Part shown: positions 30,992 through 38,930 of the stretch, piece after piece
How positions within the stretch are numbered: the first letter of the stretch is position 1
Layout of the letters: each line of letters opens with the position of its first letter
Source of the DNA: Rhodospirillales bacterium
GTDB taxonomy: Bacteria > Pseudomonadota > Gammaproteobacteria > Nevskiales > Nevskiaceae
Reading direction: 5' to 3'
Length of the DNA: 64,000 nucleotides
NCBI GenBank assembly: GCA_903970615.1
Contig: CAJCJH010000086.1
Span: 1 to 64,000, forward strand
The notes under the pieces: generated by a model
Told to the model about the DNA's origin: nothing
Databases searched by the model: none
The model's input: only the letters and a program-made list of their open reading frames with translations
Position numbers and translations under genes: made by a program

Positions 30992-31642
30992 GTGACTGTC
31001 GCCGCCCGCCCCTACATTTCCAACTCGCGCGAGTCGACGCGCATGTTCGAGCGCGGCTGGATGGAAGCGCTGTCGAAGGTGCATTTTTCGGTGCCGCTGA
31101 TCGTCTATGTGCCGATCGTGCTCGCTCTGGTTTTCATTTCGCTGAGCCGCGATAAGCTTGTGCTGATTCAAGCGCTGCTGTGGTTCACAATCGGCCTGGC
31201 CGTATGGACGCCCACGGAATATGTGCTACATCGATGGGTGTTTCACTCTGTGCCGAGCAGTCGCTGGGGACTGCGACTGCACTTCATCATGCACGGCGTC
31301 CATCACGATTATCCGAACGATGCGCGGCGGCTGGTGATGCCGCCATCGGCAAGCCTGCCGATCGCCGCACTTTTCTATGGCCTGTTCTGGCTGCTGCTGC
31401 CGCAGGCTGATTTGAACGCCTGCTTCGCCGGTTTTCTCAGTGGCTATCTGGTTTACGACATGACGCACTACGCGCTGCACCACGCGACATTCCGGCTGCC
31501 GTGGCTGAAGGCGCTGAAGCGGCACCACATGCAGCATCATTTTGTCGATGCCACGCGCGGCTTCGGCGTGAGTTCGCCGCTATGGGATGTCGTTCTGGGC
31601 AGTGATCGGCAACAACCAATCCGCGACACCAGGCCGGACTGA
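30992..31642 (+). CDS. FA2H/Scs7-type fatty acid 2-hydroxylase (di-iron membrane hydroxylase)
   Basis: Member of the fatty acid hydroxylase superfamily, about 216 residues with four hydrophobic helices. The di-iron histidine boxes are all present: EYVLHRWVFH, HFIMHGVHHDYPND, HYALHH and KRHHMQHHF. The box set, the following RRLVMPP, and the N-terminal STRMFERGWMEALSKVHF read like the catalytic half of eukaryotic FA2H/Scs7, which puts a 2-hydroxyl on the fatty acid of ceramide. The cytochrome b5 domain is missing. The start is uncertain: GTG 30992 lies seven bases after a GATAAT box (possibly leaderless), and TTG 30974 is an alternative. It faces the ceramide cluster, so a ceramide or acyl-chain 2-hydroxylase is my inference. 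Confidence 0.85.
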   Translation: MTVAARPYISNSRESTRMFERGWMEALSKVHFSVPLIVYVPIVLALVFISLSRDKLVLIQALLWFTIGLAVWTPTEYVLHRWVFHSVPSSRWGLRLHFIMHGVHHDYPNDARRLVMPPSASLPIAALFYGLFWLLLPQADLNACFAGFLSGYLVYDMTHYALHHATFRLPWLKALKRHHMQHHFVDATRGFGVSSPLWDVVLGSDRQQPIRDTRPD

Positions 31643-31710
31643 AAATCGCGTAGTCGTTTGAGAAGCGGACCAATCGATCGCAGTGTGCGCGGCAAATTCC
31701 CGGCTTTAGT

Positions 31711-32550
31711 TCACGCCTGATTTTTCTTTCGATCCTGCGCCAGCAATCGCTGCACCAGATCCAGATCGGCGGGTTTATCGACATCTACCGCGGCGCGGCC
31801 GAACGGCATTTTCACTACTGCCGCTCGCGTGCCGGAAAGCTCGCCGAGGCGAGCAATTGCTGAGTTCAGCGGTAGTTTTCCGATTGCATAACGCAGCGCG
31901 AAACCCAGGCCGAGACGTCGCAGCATGCGCCACGGTCGCTTGCGTTCGGCTTCCACTTCGCGCCAGAAATGAACCGCGCCGGCCGCCGCAGGCGTTGCGA
32001 ATAAAAAGAGGTTACAGCCGGAGTAATGATCGTCGGCGAATCGCAGATAAGTGCGCGCGGTGTCCGGCACCGCTTCGAGGATTGCGGCCTTGTTGGCGAG
32101 TGCGACGGCGGCATCCGCATCCGCCGGAATGTGACCCAGAAAATAACTGATCCATTCGGCTTGCAGCAGGGCGTGGTCGGCGGTCGTCACCAGCAGCGGC
32201 GTGCCGCAATGATCCAGCGCTGCGGCGACGCTGCGGCTGGGACTCGCGGCGGATTTCAGCACTTCGATCGGCAGGCCGTTCGCAGCCGCCTGCACGCCGG
32301 ACAAGCCGGCAATCAGTTCCGGCAATTCGATCGAAATGACGATGCGTGCGATGCCGGCAACGGCAGCGAGTGCGGCGACAACGCGCTCGATCATTGGCGT
32401 GCCGTCGATTTCGATCAGCGCCTTGTGACTGACGCCGGCGTAGACCGCCAGTGGATCGCCCGCGCCGCGCGAGCCGGCCAGAATCAGCGCGGTCAAACCG
32501 CCCGCTGGCGCGCGCCAGAACGCCGAGGACGTTGCAGGCTGGCTCGTCAC
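31711..32550 (-). CDS. Nucleotidyltransferase (NTP_transferase/MobA-like) of the ceramide cluster
   Basis: GT-A-like nucleotidyltransferase of 279 residues. The N-terminal LTALILAGSRGAGDPLA near residue 19 and SHKALIEIDGTPMIERV near 42 form the NTP-binding loop with its lysine, and a VTTADHALL motif near 120 supplies the metal Asp. Relatives activate sugars, molybdopterin or alcohol phosphates as NDP or CDP derivatives. It is the last gene of the ceramide run and overlaps bcerS by four bases (GTGA), so it is co-translated with it. I infer a role in making an activated head-group donor or in head-group transfer. The substrate is unknown. Confidence 0.75.
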   Translation of the reverse strand: MTSQPATSSAFWRAPAGGLTALILAGSRGAGDPLAVYAGVSHKALIEIDGTPMIERVVAALAAVAGIARIVISIELPELIAGLSGVQAAANGLPIEVLKSAASPSRSVAAALDHCGTPLLVTTADHALLQAEWISYFLGHIPADADAAVALANKAAILEAVPDTARTYLRFADDHYSGCNLFLFATPAAAGAVHFWREVEAERKRPWRMLRRLGLGFALRYAIGKLPLNSAIARLGELSGTRAAVVKMPFGRAAVDVDKPADLDLVQRLLAQDRKKNQA

Positions 32551-33710
32551 GCCAGCGATTTTTCGTAAAGGCGATAAGTCTTGTAAGCGCGTCCGCCGAG
32601 CGCTTCGATGATGCTGCGCATCGGCAGGTTATCTTCCAGAATCCACGACAGTTCGAACTCGCGCATGCCTTTTTGCAGCGCGCGCTGGCGCATCGATTCG
32701 ATGATCAGGAATGGCACCAGCCGCGCGCCGAAACCGGTGACGCTGCGCTTCACGCCCATCAGCGGCACGCGGCCGCTGCGGATGCCGCTGACTTTCAAGC
32801 GCCAAAGTAATTTGGCCCAGTTGAACGGCAAAAGTTTGCCGTCGAAATCGCGGATCGCGGCGTTGATGTTGGGCAGCGCGACACCGAACCCGACCGTTTC
32901 GCCATTGAGTTCGGCGAACGCGACCATCTTCGGATCGAGAATCGGTTTCAGCGACTTGCCCATGTATTCCACTTCGGCATCGGTGAACGGCGCGAAGCCC
33001 CAGTTTTGCGACCAGGCATCGTTGTAAATGCTGGTGAGCGTGACGATGTCCTCGTGATAATGCTTCGTACTCATCGGCCGCACGCGCAGGTCGTCGCGCA
33101 TCGGCCGCTCGACCAGCCGCCGCACGTTTTCCGGCAGCGGCTGGGTGATGTCCATCAGATACGCGAACACATCCTTGGCCTTGACGTAACCGAGCCGCTC
33201 GATCTGGCCGGCGACGAATTCGCGGTCGTGACCCATCAGCAGCATCGGCGGCGTATCGAAGCCTTTTACCAGCAAACCGGTTTCTTCGTTGATCGACAAA
33301 TTGAACGGGCCGAGCATCTTGGTGCAGCCTTTTTCGCGCAGCCAGTTTTCGGCGGTGGCGAACAGCGCATCGAAAATTTCCGGGTCGTTATCCGCGCAGA
33401 TCAGGCCGAAAAATCCGGCACCTTCGTGCTTCAGTGACTGCGACAAATGATCCAGTTGCGCGCTGATGCGGCCGACGTCCACACCATTCTTGCGCGCGAT
33501 CCAGAACTGATAATCCGCGTGCAGAAAAAACGGATTGACCTTGTCGGAAAACGCTTCGCGGCGTTCCATCATCAGTGGCGGCACGAAGTTCGGATCGTCC
33601 GCATGCACGCGAAACGGCACGCGGATGAAGCGGTTCATTTCCGCTGGGGTGACCGGCACGATTTCGATATTCGAGGCCGGCACTGGCGGCCGGTTTGTAT
33701 TGGCAATCAT
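32547..33710 (-). CDS. bcerS: Bacterial ceramide synthase bCerS (GNAT-fold N-acyltransferase)
   Basis: Large GNAT-superfamily protein of 387 residues matching the bacterial ceramide synthase type: VPFRVHADDPNFVPPLMMER near residue 31, GPFNLSINEETGLLVKGFD near 137 and ELSWILEDNLPMRSIIEALG near 350. In Caulobacter this enzyme N-acylates 3-oxosphinganine, after which CerR reduces the product. It is unrelated to eukaryotic TLC-domain ceramide synthases. A good ribosome site (AAAGGAAG) precedes ATG 33710. It follows the LptF/LptG-like pair after 55 bp and overlaps the nucleotidyltransferase. Sequence similarity alone cannot exclude another acyl acceptor, but the full set of partner genes makes the call strong. 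Confidence 0.85.
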   Translation of the reverse strand: MIANTNRPPVPASNIEIVPVTPAEMNRFIRVPFRVHADDPNFVPPLMMERREAFSDKVNPFFLHADYQFWIARKNGVDVGRISAQLDHLSQSLKHEGAGFFGLICADNDPEIFDALFATAENWLREKGCTKMLGPFNLSINEETGLLVKGFDTPPMLLMGHDREFVAGQIERLGYVKAKDVFAYLMDITQPLPENVRRLVERPMRDDLRVRPMSTKHYHEDIVTLTSIYNDAWSQNWGFAPFTDAEVEYMGKSLKPILDPKMVAFAELNGETVGFGVALPNINAAIRDFDGKLLPFNWAKLLWRLKVSGIRSGRVPLMGVKRSVTGFGARLVPFLIIESMRQRALQKGMREFELSWILEDNLPMRSIIEALGGRAYKTYRLYEKSLA

Positions 33711-33765
33711 CTGCTTCCTTTCACGGGTTTGATCCAGTCCCTCGGTTCAATTGATACAACAATTT

Positions 33766-34845
33766 TCAACCAATGATGTAACGCCGCAGCAGCACCATGC
33801 CGCCAGCGCCGAACATCAGCAAGGGCAGGAATGCCGCGAGCAAGGGCGGCACGCGGTCGCCTTCGCCGAGCGAGGTCATCAAGCCATCGGCCAATACGAA
33901 TGCCAGACCCGCGCCAAGTGCGGCCAGCAGCTTGCCGCCACCACCACCGCCGCGCTCAACCGCACGCGTGGCCGGCAAGGCCAGTAGCAGCATCACGGCC
34001 AGGCCCAGCGGCGCGGCGAAACTGCGGTACAGCAGGGTGCGGTAATAACTCGGCGGCCGCGTGCCGACGCGCTCGCCGGCGACGATGCCATACAAGGTGG
34101 TGCTGGAAAGATGCGGCTGCGGCAAATTCAGCCGCAGCACATCGTCCGGCAACAGGTTGGTTTTCCAGATGGCATCCATCGGCACAACACGAGCGACGCG
34201 CTGATCCTGCAGTTGCAGTTCGCTGGCCGCGCGCAGATGCCATTGCCGATGCTGCCAATCCGCAGCTTCGGCATACACGCGCGAGACCAGCTGATGATCC
34301 GCATTGCGCCGATAAATATGCACGCCCTGCAGGTGCCGGCCATCGGCGCTGACGTGATCCAGCGCCACCAGACTATCGCCGGTATGGCACCACAAGGTTT
34401 TCGGCGGCTCGTCATCGTCGTTGCCAGGCAAGGTGGTGGAGTTCCACCACGCGCTCATCGCGCCCTCGGCGATCGGCTCGACGCGATCGGCGATCACGAA
34501 TTGAAACAGCGCAAACAGCGCGACCACCGGCAACAGCACTTTCAGCATCCAGCCCATGTGCATGCCGGCCGCGCGGATGGCGATCAGTTCGTGATTGCGC
34601 GCCAGCGTGTAGTACGTAAACAGCGCGCCGAGCAGCATCGCCAGCGGCAGCGACAAGGCCAGTTCCACCGGCGTGCGCAGCGCGGTGTAATGCAGGATGC
34701 CGGTAACACCGAGATGGCGATTGAGGATGTCGCTGGTGGCATCGAGCAGATCGAGCACCTGCAACAGCGCGGTCAAGGCGATCAGCACGCCGATCGTTTG
34801 CAGCGCGAACAGCCGCCGCAGATAGTGCGCCAAAGCGCCGTTCAT
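33766..34845 (-). CDS. lptG: LptG-like permease of the ceramide cluster
   Basis: YjgP/YjgQ-family permease of 359 residues: three N-terminal helices (about 13-120), a periplasmic beta-jellyroll (about 140-265) and three C-terminal helices (about 270-355). LptF and LptG form the membrane part of the LptB2FGC extractor that drives LPS to the outer membrane. The N-terminal YLRRLFALQTIGVLIALTAL and FTYYTLARNHELIAIRAAGM near 100 (the coupling helix for LptB) are family features. It overlaps the upstream partner by ATGA. Its setting between spt and bcerS suggests a paralog devoted to sphingolipid export, sharing LptB or other parts encoded elsewhere. It could instead be the cell's only LptG. Confidence 0.82.
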   Translation of the reverse strand: MNGALAHYLRRLFALQTIGVLIALTALLQVLDLLDATSDILNRHLGVTGILHYTALRTPVELALSLPLAMLLGALFTYYTLARNHELIAIRAAGMHMGWMLKVLLPVVALFALFQFVIADRVEPIAEGAMSAWWNSTTLPGNDDDEPPKTLWCHTGDSLVALDHVSADGRHLQGVHIYRRNADHQLVSRVYAEAADWQHRQWHLRAASELQLQDQRVARVVPMDAIWKTNLLPDDVLRLNLPQPHLSSTTLYGIVAGERVGTRPPSYYRTLLYRSFAAPLGLAVMLLLALPATRAVERGGGGGGKLLAALGAGLAFVLADGLMTSLGEGDRVPPLLAAFLPLLMFGAGGMVLLRRYIIG

Positions 34846-36068
34846 GTGCGCGATCTCGGCGTAACCGAGTGCGGCGCCGACTTTTTCGGACGACGCAGAT
34901 GGATGCCGTCCAGCATCGCTTCGATCGCCGAAACCGCGCGCGTGACTGGATTATCACCCGGCGTTTTCAGGCTGCCGAAAAACAGCCATGCGCTGATGCC
35001 GCCGAACACGAGCAGCGGCGTCCACACCGCGGCAATCACTGGCGCACGGCCCGCCTCGGCCAGACTTTCGCCGAACTGCACGCCGTGCTGCAACGCCAGC
35101 AAGGCGAGGCAGGCGACGATTACGCCCGGTGCACGGCGGCCGCGCTTGGCCGACATGCCGAGCGGCACCGCCAGCAGCGGCAGCAAGGGAAACGACAACG
35201 CCCGCACCCATCGCGCCTGTAATTCTCCGGCGAGTTGCGGCGCTGGCAAGGGTGGTGTCGGCTGATGCAGTCCGCGCCACAATTCGAGCGAGGTCAGCTC
35301 GCGTTCGCTCTCGCCGCGCGCGCGGAACGGCGGCGCATCCGGGTTGAAATCCTCATTGAAAGTGCCTTGTTTGAACATCACTTTGAGTAATTGACGATCC
35401 GGATCCTCATGCACCAATTGACCGTCTTCGAGGTGTAGCAGCAATGTTTTACCATCTGCAGATGGCTGCAGCCGGCCGCTTTGCGCGGTGGTGATTTCTT
35501 CTTCGCCTTGCGAGCCAAGACGGCGGATGAACACGCGTGTGAGTCCACGTCCGGTGGCATCGACCTGATCGGCCGTGAGCACGAAACCGCCGCCGGCATC
35601 GGAGAAAATATTTTCCTGCGCGCGCGCATTCCAGCCGGCATGTTCGGCGTCGTAGGAAACCTGGTGATAGCGGTAACGGCTGTAGGGTTGCAGCGAGCCG
35701 TACAGATAAAAACTGAACAGCGACAGCACCAACGCCACCGCGAAGAACGGCTGCGCGGTCTGGCTGATCGAGCGGCCCGAGGCCAGCAGCGCATCGAGTT
35801 CGTTATCGTCGCCAAGCCGCGCGACCACCATGAAGATACTGGCGAAGAACGCCGCCGGCAGCGCGAGGCCGAGATAATGCGGCACCAGATACAGCAGCAT
35901 CAGCAGCACCGAATCGAGCGCGTTGTCGGTGGCAGCCACCAGATCGAACAGGCGCAGCAGCCGCTCCAGCAGCAACGCCAGCAGCACCACGCCGATCGAT
36001 AGCAGCAACGGCCGGATCAGCAGACCGAGCAGGTAGCGATTCAGCAGATTTGCGCTACGAGTTGCCAT
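34842..36068 (-). CDS. lptF: LptF-like permease of the ceramide cluster
   Basis: YjgP/YjgQ-family permease of 408 residues, partner of the gene just downstream. It has helices at about 15-120, a periplasmic jellyroll (about 135-265), helices at about 280-370, and a basic cytoplasmic tail. NRYLLGLLIRPLLLSIGVVL at the start and RLGDDNELDALLASGRS near 85, the LptB coupling region, identify it as the LptF-type half. A TAATAT -10-like box (minus strand, 36108-36113) lies about 40 bases before the start, so this gene may open its own transcript for lptF, lptG, bcerS and the nucleotidyltransferase. Whether it carries ceramide or LPS is not shown by sequence. Confidence 0.82.
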   Translation of the reverse strand: MATRSANLLNRYLLGLLIRPLLLSIGVVLLALLLERLLRLFDLVAATDNALDSVLLMLLYLVPHYLGLALPAAFFASIFMVVARLGDDNELDALLASGRSISQTAQPFFAVALVLSLFSFYLYGSLQPYSRYRYHQVSYDAEHAGWNARAQENIFSDAGGGFVLTADQVDATGRGLTRVFIRRLGSQGEEEITTAQSGRLQPSADGKTLLLHLEDGQLVHEDPDRQLLKVMFKQGTFNEDFNPDAPPFRARGESERELTSLELWRGLHQPTPPLPAPQLAGELQARWVRALSFPLLPLLAVPLGMSAKRGRRAPGVIVACLALLALQHGVQFGESLAEAGRAPVIAAVWTPLLVFGGISAWLFFGSLKTPGDNPVTRAVSAIEAMLDGIHLRRPKKSAPHSVTPRSRT

Positions 36069-36207
36069 TCGGGAGAGAGATCAAGGCGCGCAGCGGTAGG
36101 TGCAAGAATATTAGATGTGTGGTTGAGGCAAGTAGTGGCAAGAGACGATTCGGCAAGCCTAATCAGCATTTTAGCCACGCGGATCGCACAGCGATGCTAT
36201 CGGCCTA

Positions 36208-37131
36208 TTACAGCGCCGCACCGCGCTCGACCCGCATCGAATAAGCGCCGCCGCGCTCGAAGCGATTCGATTGCGGGTTCAACAAGCGCGCCTCGACATA
36301 CATCTCCCAAAGGCCGGCATCGAGCCGGCGAATGCTCAGGTGATGCCAGCGCGCGCCCTCGTCTTTGGGATTTGGAATCGCGGATGAGGACGGTAATCCA
36401 AGACACAGAATCGGCGCGATCGGCCCGGCGATGGTATCGAAGCGTGCATCGCGTGCGTGACCGTGCAGCACCAGTTCCGCACCGGCACGCGCCAGTACTT
36501 CACGCAAGGCTGCGCGATCGCGCAGGGCTTTGCGCGCCGAGACAGCGCCATCGGCGAGCGGATGATGCAGCAGCACAATCCGGAACAGGCCGCGCGCACC
36601 GAGTTCAGACAATATCGGTTCGAGCCGCGCGAGTTGATCGGCGCCGATGATTCCGGAGGCCAACGCGGGCCAGGTTGGCCGCGCGGAATTCAGGCCGATC
36701 AGCGCGATATCGCTGCGAATGCGCACGTAGGGCCATTGTGGTGCCGGTGAGCGATCCCGATCCGCCGACATCCACGGCTGCCAGCGGCCTAGGCCATCGG
36801 CGGCGTCCACTTTCACCAGCGCATCATGATTGCCGGGCACGATGCTCACCGCCTCGGGCTCGCCCAGAGTTTTCAGCCAATCGGCAGCGGCGGCGAATTC
36901 TTCGTGCAGCGAAAAATTGGTGATGTCGCCGGTAATCGCAATATGGTCGGGATGATATTGGCGCAGATCGGCCAGCAGCGCTTGCAGCACGCCGCCGGTT
37001 TGGATTTCGCGCCGCGCGCGCTGCCACGACCAGGCACTGAGTTGCCGCTTACTGAAGCGCTCGCGCAGCCGCAAGCGCGGCTCGTGGCTCAAGTGCGGAT
37101 CGGAAAAATGCGCGAGAGTAATGGCAGTCAC
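36208..37131 (-). CDS. Calcineurin-type metallophosphoesterase of the ceramide cluster
   Basis: Metallophosphoesterase of 307 residues with the motifs AHFSDPHLS (D-x-H) near residue 9, ITGDITN near 66, PGNHD near 100, LLHHP near 188 and a last motif HGHAR near 225. In many relatives the last motif is GHxH, and here the second His is Arg. The GTG at 37131 begins the domain immediately, whereas the longer frame to 37224 adds a proline/arginine-rich leader without support. Family members cleave cyclic nucleotides, nucleotide-lipid pyrophosphates (LpxH) or phosphate esters. Lying between spt and the permeases, it could remove phosphate from a lipid head-group intermediate. That role is inference. 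Confidence 0.75.
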   Translation of the reverse strand: MTAITLAHFSDPHLSHEPRLRLRERFSKRQLSAWSWQRARREIQTGGVLQALLADLRQYHPDHIAITGDITNFSLHEEFAAAADWLKTLGEPEAVSIVPGNHDALVKVDAADGLGRWQPWMSADRDRSPAPQWPYVRIRSDIALIGLNSARPTWPALASGIIGADQLARLEPILSELGARGLFRIVLLHHPLADGAVSARKALRDRAALREVLARAGAELVLHGHARDARFDTIAGPIAPILCLGLPSSSAIPNPKDEGARWHHLSIRRLDAGLWEMYVEARLLNPQSNRFERGGAYSMRVERGAAL

Positions 37132-37295
37132 GGCAGGCGGGTATCGATCGTTTGGCGGTGACTGGGCTTGCGGAAATCGTTCATCGCGGCTTGCCGGAGC
37201 GCGCAGTTTATCCAGCCTCGGCAACGATGTTTAGCGCAGTTTGGCTGACAGCATCCGATGTGGAAATGCAGCGAGTTTCCGCGCTTCGAAAACCC

Positions 37296-38522
37296 TCAAG
37301 CCACCATTGCGATCGGCGCGCCGCTGCCGGTTCCGAGCACGCCGAGTTGTACGGCTACTTCGCCGAACAGCTGGATCGCGCGATCGATCTGACGACGGCT
37401 GTGCGCGGCGCTGACGCTGGCGCGCAGCAGCGGCTTGTTGGATGGCGTTGCCGGCGGCAGTGCCAGATTCAGGTAAAGACCGTTGTGCAGCAGCGCGTTC
37501 CAGAAACGCACCGCGAGCGCCTGATCTTCCAGCGCCACCGACACGATCGGGCTGGCATGCGGACCGACCTGCAAGCCGAGTTCGCGCAAGCCTTCGTAGA
37601 GATGATTGGCATTGTTGGTCAGCCGCGCGCGCAAGGTCGCATCGGCTTCGAGGTGCCGCAAGGCCTGGCGCGTCGATGCGATGATCGACGGCGGCAGCGA
37701 CGCGGTGAACATATACGGACGGCAGGCGACGCGCAGCACGTTGAATCCCTCGATATCGGCAACGCAGAAACCGCCGACACTGCCGAGGCTCTTGGAAAAC
37801 GTGCCGACGATGAAATCGACATCGGCTTCCACGCCGGCCGCTTCCGCGAGACCGCGGCCGTGTTCGCCGAGCACGCCCATCGAGTGCGCTTCGTCGACCA
37901 TCAGATAAGCGCCCATTTCGCGCTTGACCTGGGCAATTTCACGCAAGGGCGCCAGATCGCCGAGCATCGAGTAAATGCCTTCGACGACGATCAGCTTGCT
38001 GCCGGGGGTGTCCTTCAAACGCCGCAGCCGCTTGTAAAGATCGTCCGGATCGCTATGCCGGAAACGGATCACTTCGGCATGGCCGAGCCGTGCGCCGTCG
38101 TAAATACTGGCGTGGCTGTCGGCATCCAGAATCAGGTGATCGCCGCGGCCGACCAAGGTCGAAAGCATACCGAGATTGGCCTGATAACCGGTACTGAACA
38201 CCATGCAATGCTGACGCTGGAAGAACTTCGCCAGGTCCTGCTCCAGCGCGCGATGCGAAGCATAACTGCCGTTGGCGACGCGTGAGCCGGTGGTGCCGGT
38301 GCCCTGCTGCTGCAAGGCCTGCACCGACTGCGCAATGCAATCCGCATCCATCGTCAGCCCAAGGTAATTATTGGTGCCGAGCAGGATCGTGCGGCGGCCG
38401 TCGATTACGCCTTCGGTGGACGACAGAATCTGCTCGAAAGTGACTGCGAAAGGATTCGGCTGCAGCGCGCCGAGCTGGTCGTAAGTCTGTTGCAGCTGCG
38501 AAAATTTGGCCAGGATGCTCAT
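37296..38522 (-). CDS. spt: Serine palmitoyltransferase (bacterial, soluble type)
   Basis: PLP enzyme of the alpha-oxoamine synthase family, 408 residues, condensing serine with a long-chain acyl thioester to 3-oxosphinganine, the first step of sphingolipid synthesis. K244 in GTFSKSLGSVGGF is the Schiff-base lysine, D210 and H213 lie in DEAHSMG, and H137 in DADSHAS is the PLP-stacking histidine. The sequence agrees with Sphingomonas-type Spt better than with BioF or Kbl, and the neighbours settle it: acpR overlaps its start (ATGA), and cerR and aasR lie upstream. The partner acyl donor is probably acyl-AcpR. Cytoplasmic, with no membrane segment. Confidence 0.9.
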   Translation of the reverse strand: MSILAKFSQLQQTYDQLGALQPNPFAVTFEQILSSTEGVIDGRRTILLGTNNYLGLTMDADCIAQSVQALQQQGTGTTGSRVANGSYASHRALEQDLAKFFQRQHCMVFSTGYQANLGMLSTLVGRGDHLILDADSHASIYDGARLGHAEVIRFRHSDPDDLYKRLRRLKDTPGSKLIVVEGIYSMLGDLAPLREIAQVKREMGAYLMVDEAHSMGVLGEHGRGLAEAAGVEADVDFIVGTFSKSLGSVGGFCVADIEGFNVLRVACRPYMFTASLPPSIIASTRQALRHLEADATLRARLTNNANHLYEGLRELGLQVGPHASPIVSVALEDQALAVRFWNALLHNGLYLNLALPPATPSNKPLLRASVSAAHSRRQIDRAIQLFGEVAVQLGVLGTGSGAPIAMVA

Positions 38523-38776
38523 GCTTTTTCTTGTTTCACCAAAGCTTCGATGGCCAGCACCAGATCGTCGACAGTAGCGATATCGGCGGCGCGGTCCAAG
38601 GGGATGGAAATGTCGAAACGATCCTCGATTTCCAGCATGAAATTCATGATGGCGAGGGAATCCAGTCCCAGATCCTGAACGATATGGGTTGCGCCGCTGA
38701 TCGCTACCGGGCGCGGCAGGATTTTCTTCAGGGCGGCAATTACGTCCACCCGGATATTTTCAGAACTATCCGTCAT
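38519..38776 (-). CDS. acpR: Dedicated acyl carrier protein of ceramide synthesis
   Basis: Acidic acyl carrier protein of about 85 residues. The phosphopantetheine serine is S40 in DLGLDSLAIMNFMLEIE. It lacks the typical DSLDTVELV of housekeeping AcpP, as expected of a specialised carrier. It overlaps spt by four bases, so the two are made together, which fits delivery of the acyl chain from AasR to Spt as reported for Caulobacter. ATG 38776 is preferred. GTG 38782, two codons earlier, is the alternative. A phosphopantetheinyl transferase must come from elsewhere. Confidence 0.88.
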   Translation of the reverse strand: MTDSSENIRVDVIAALKKILPRPVAISGATHIVQDLGLDSLAIMNFMLEIEDRFDISIPLDRAADIATVDDLVLAIEALVKQEKA

Positions 38777-38836
38777 CGTCACTCGTTAGCGCCGCGATCT
38801 GAGGCGACTGCAACCCTTCTAAAAATTTGAGAAATC

Positions 38837-38865
38837 ATCGTACCCGCGCCGGACGAGTTTGTCAC
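38837..38865 (-). promoter_or_regulatory. Candidate promoter upstream of acpR-spt
   Basis: Read on the minus strand, GTGACA (38860-38865) is followed after 17 bases by TACGAT (38837-38842), respectively five and four matches to the sigma-70 consensus. It lies about 60 bases before acpR in the 154-bp gap after cerR, suggesting that acpR-spt can be transcribed apart from aasR-cerR. Confidence 0.3.
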
Positions 38866-38876
38866 AAAATCGAAAC

Positions 38877-38893
38877 CGGGCTTTCGCCGCCCG
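38877..38893 (-). terminator. Weak hairpin after cerR
   Basis: On the minus strand CGGGC and GCCCG (38889-38893 and 38877-38881) can pair around a 7-base loop just after the cerR stop. The following bases (GTTTCGATTTTG) are only partly T-rich, so it would be a weak or partial terminator. Confidence 0.25.
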
Positions 38894-38930
38894 CTTGAAA
38901 ATATCATTGGCAATACGTCAGCCCGCGTAT

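Noticed and set aside
31643-31710. Terminator between the convergent hydroxylase and nucleotidyltransferase genes
   Set aside because: The spacer has no stem followed by a T-tract on either strand.
37296-38522. Alternative call as 2-amino-3-ketobutyrate ligase (Kbl) or BioF
   Set aside because: No tdh or bio genes nearby. The overlap with an acyl carrier protein and the whole ceramide gene set favour serine palmitoyltransferase.
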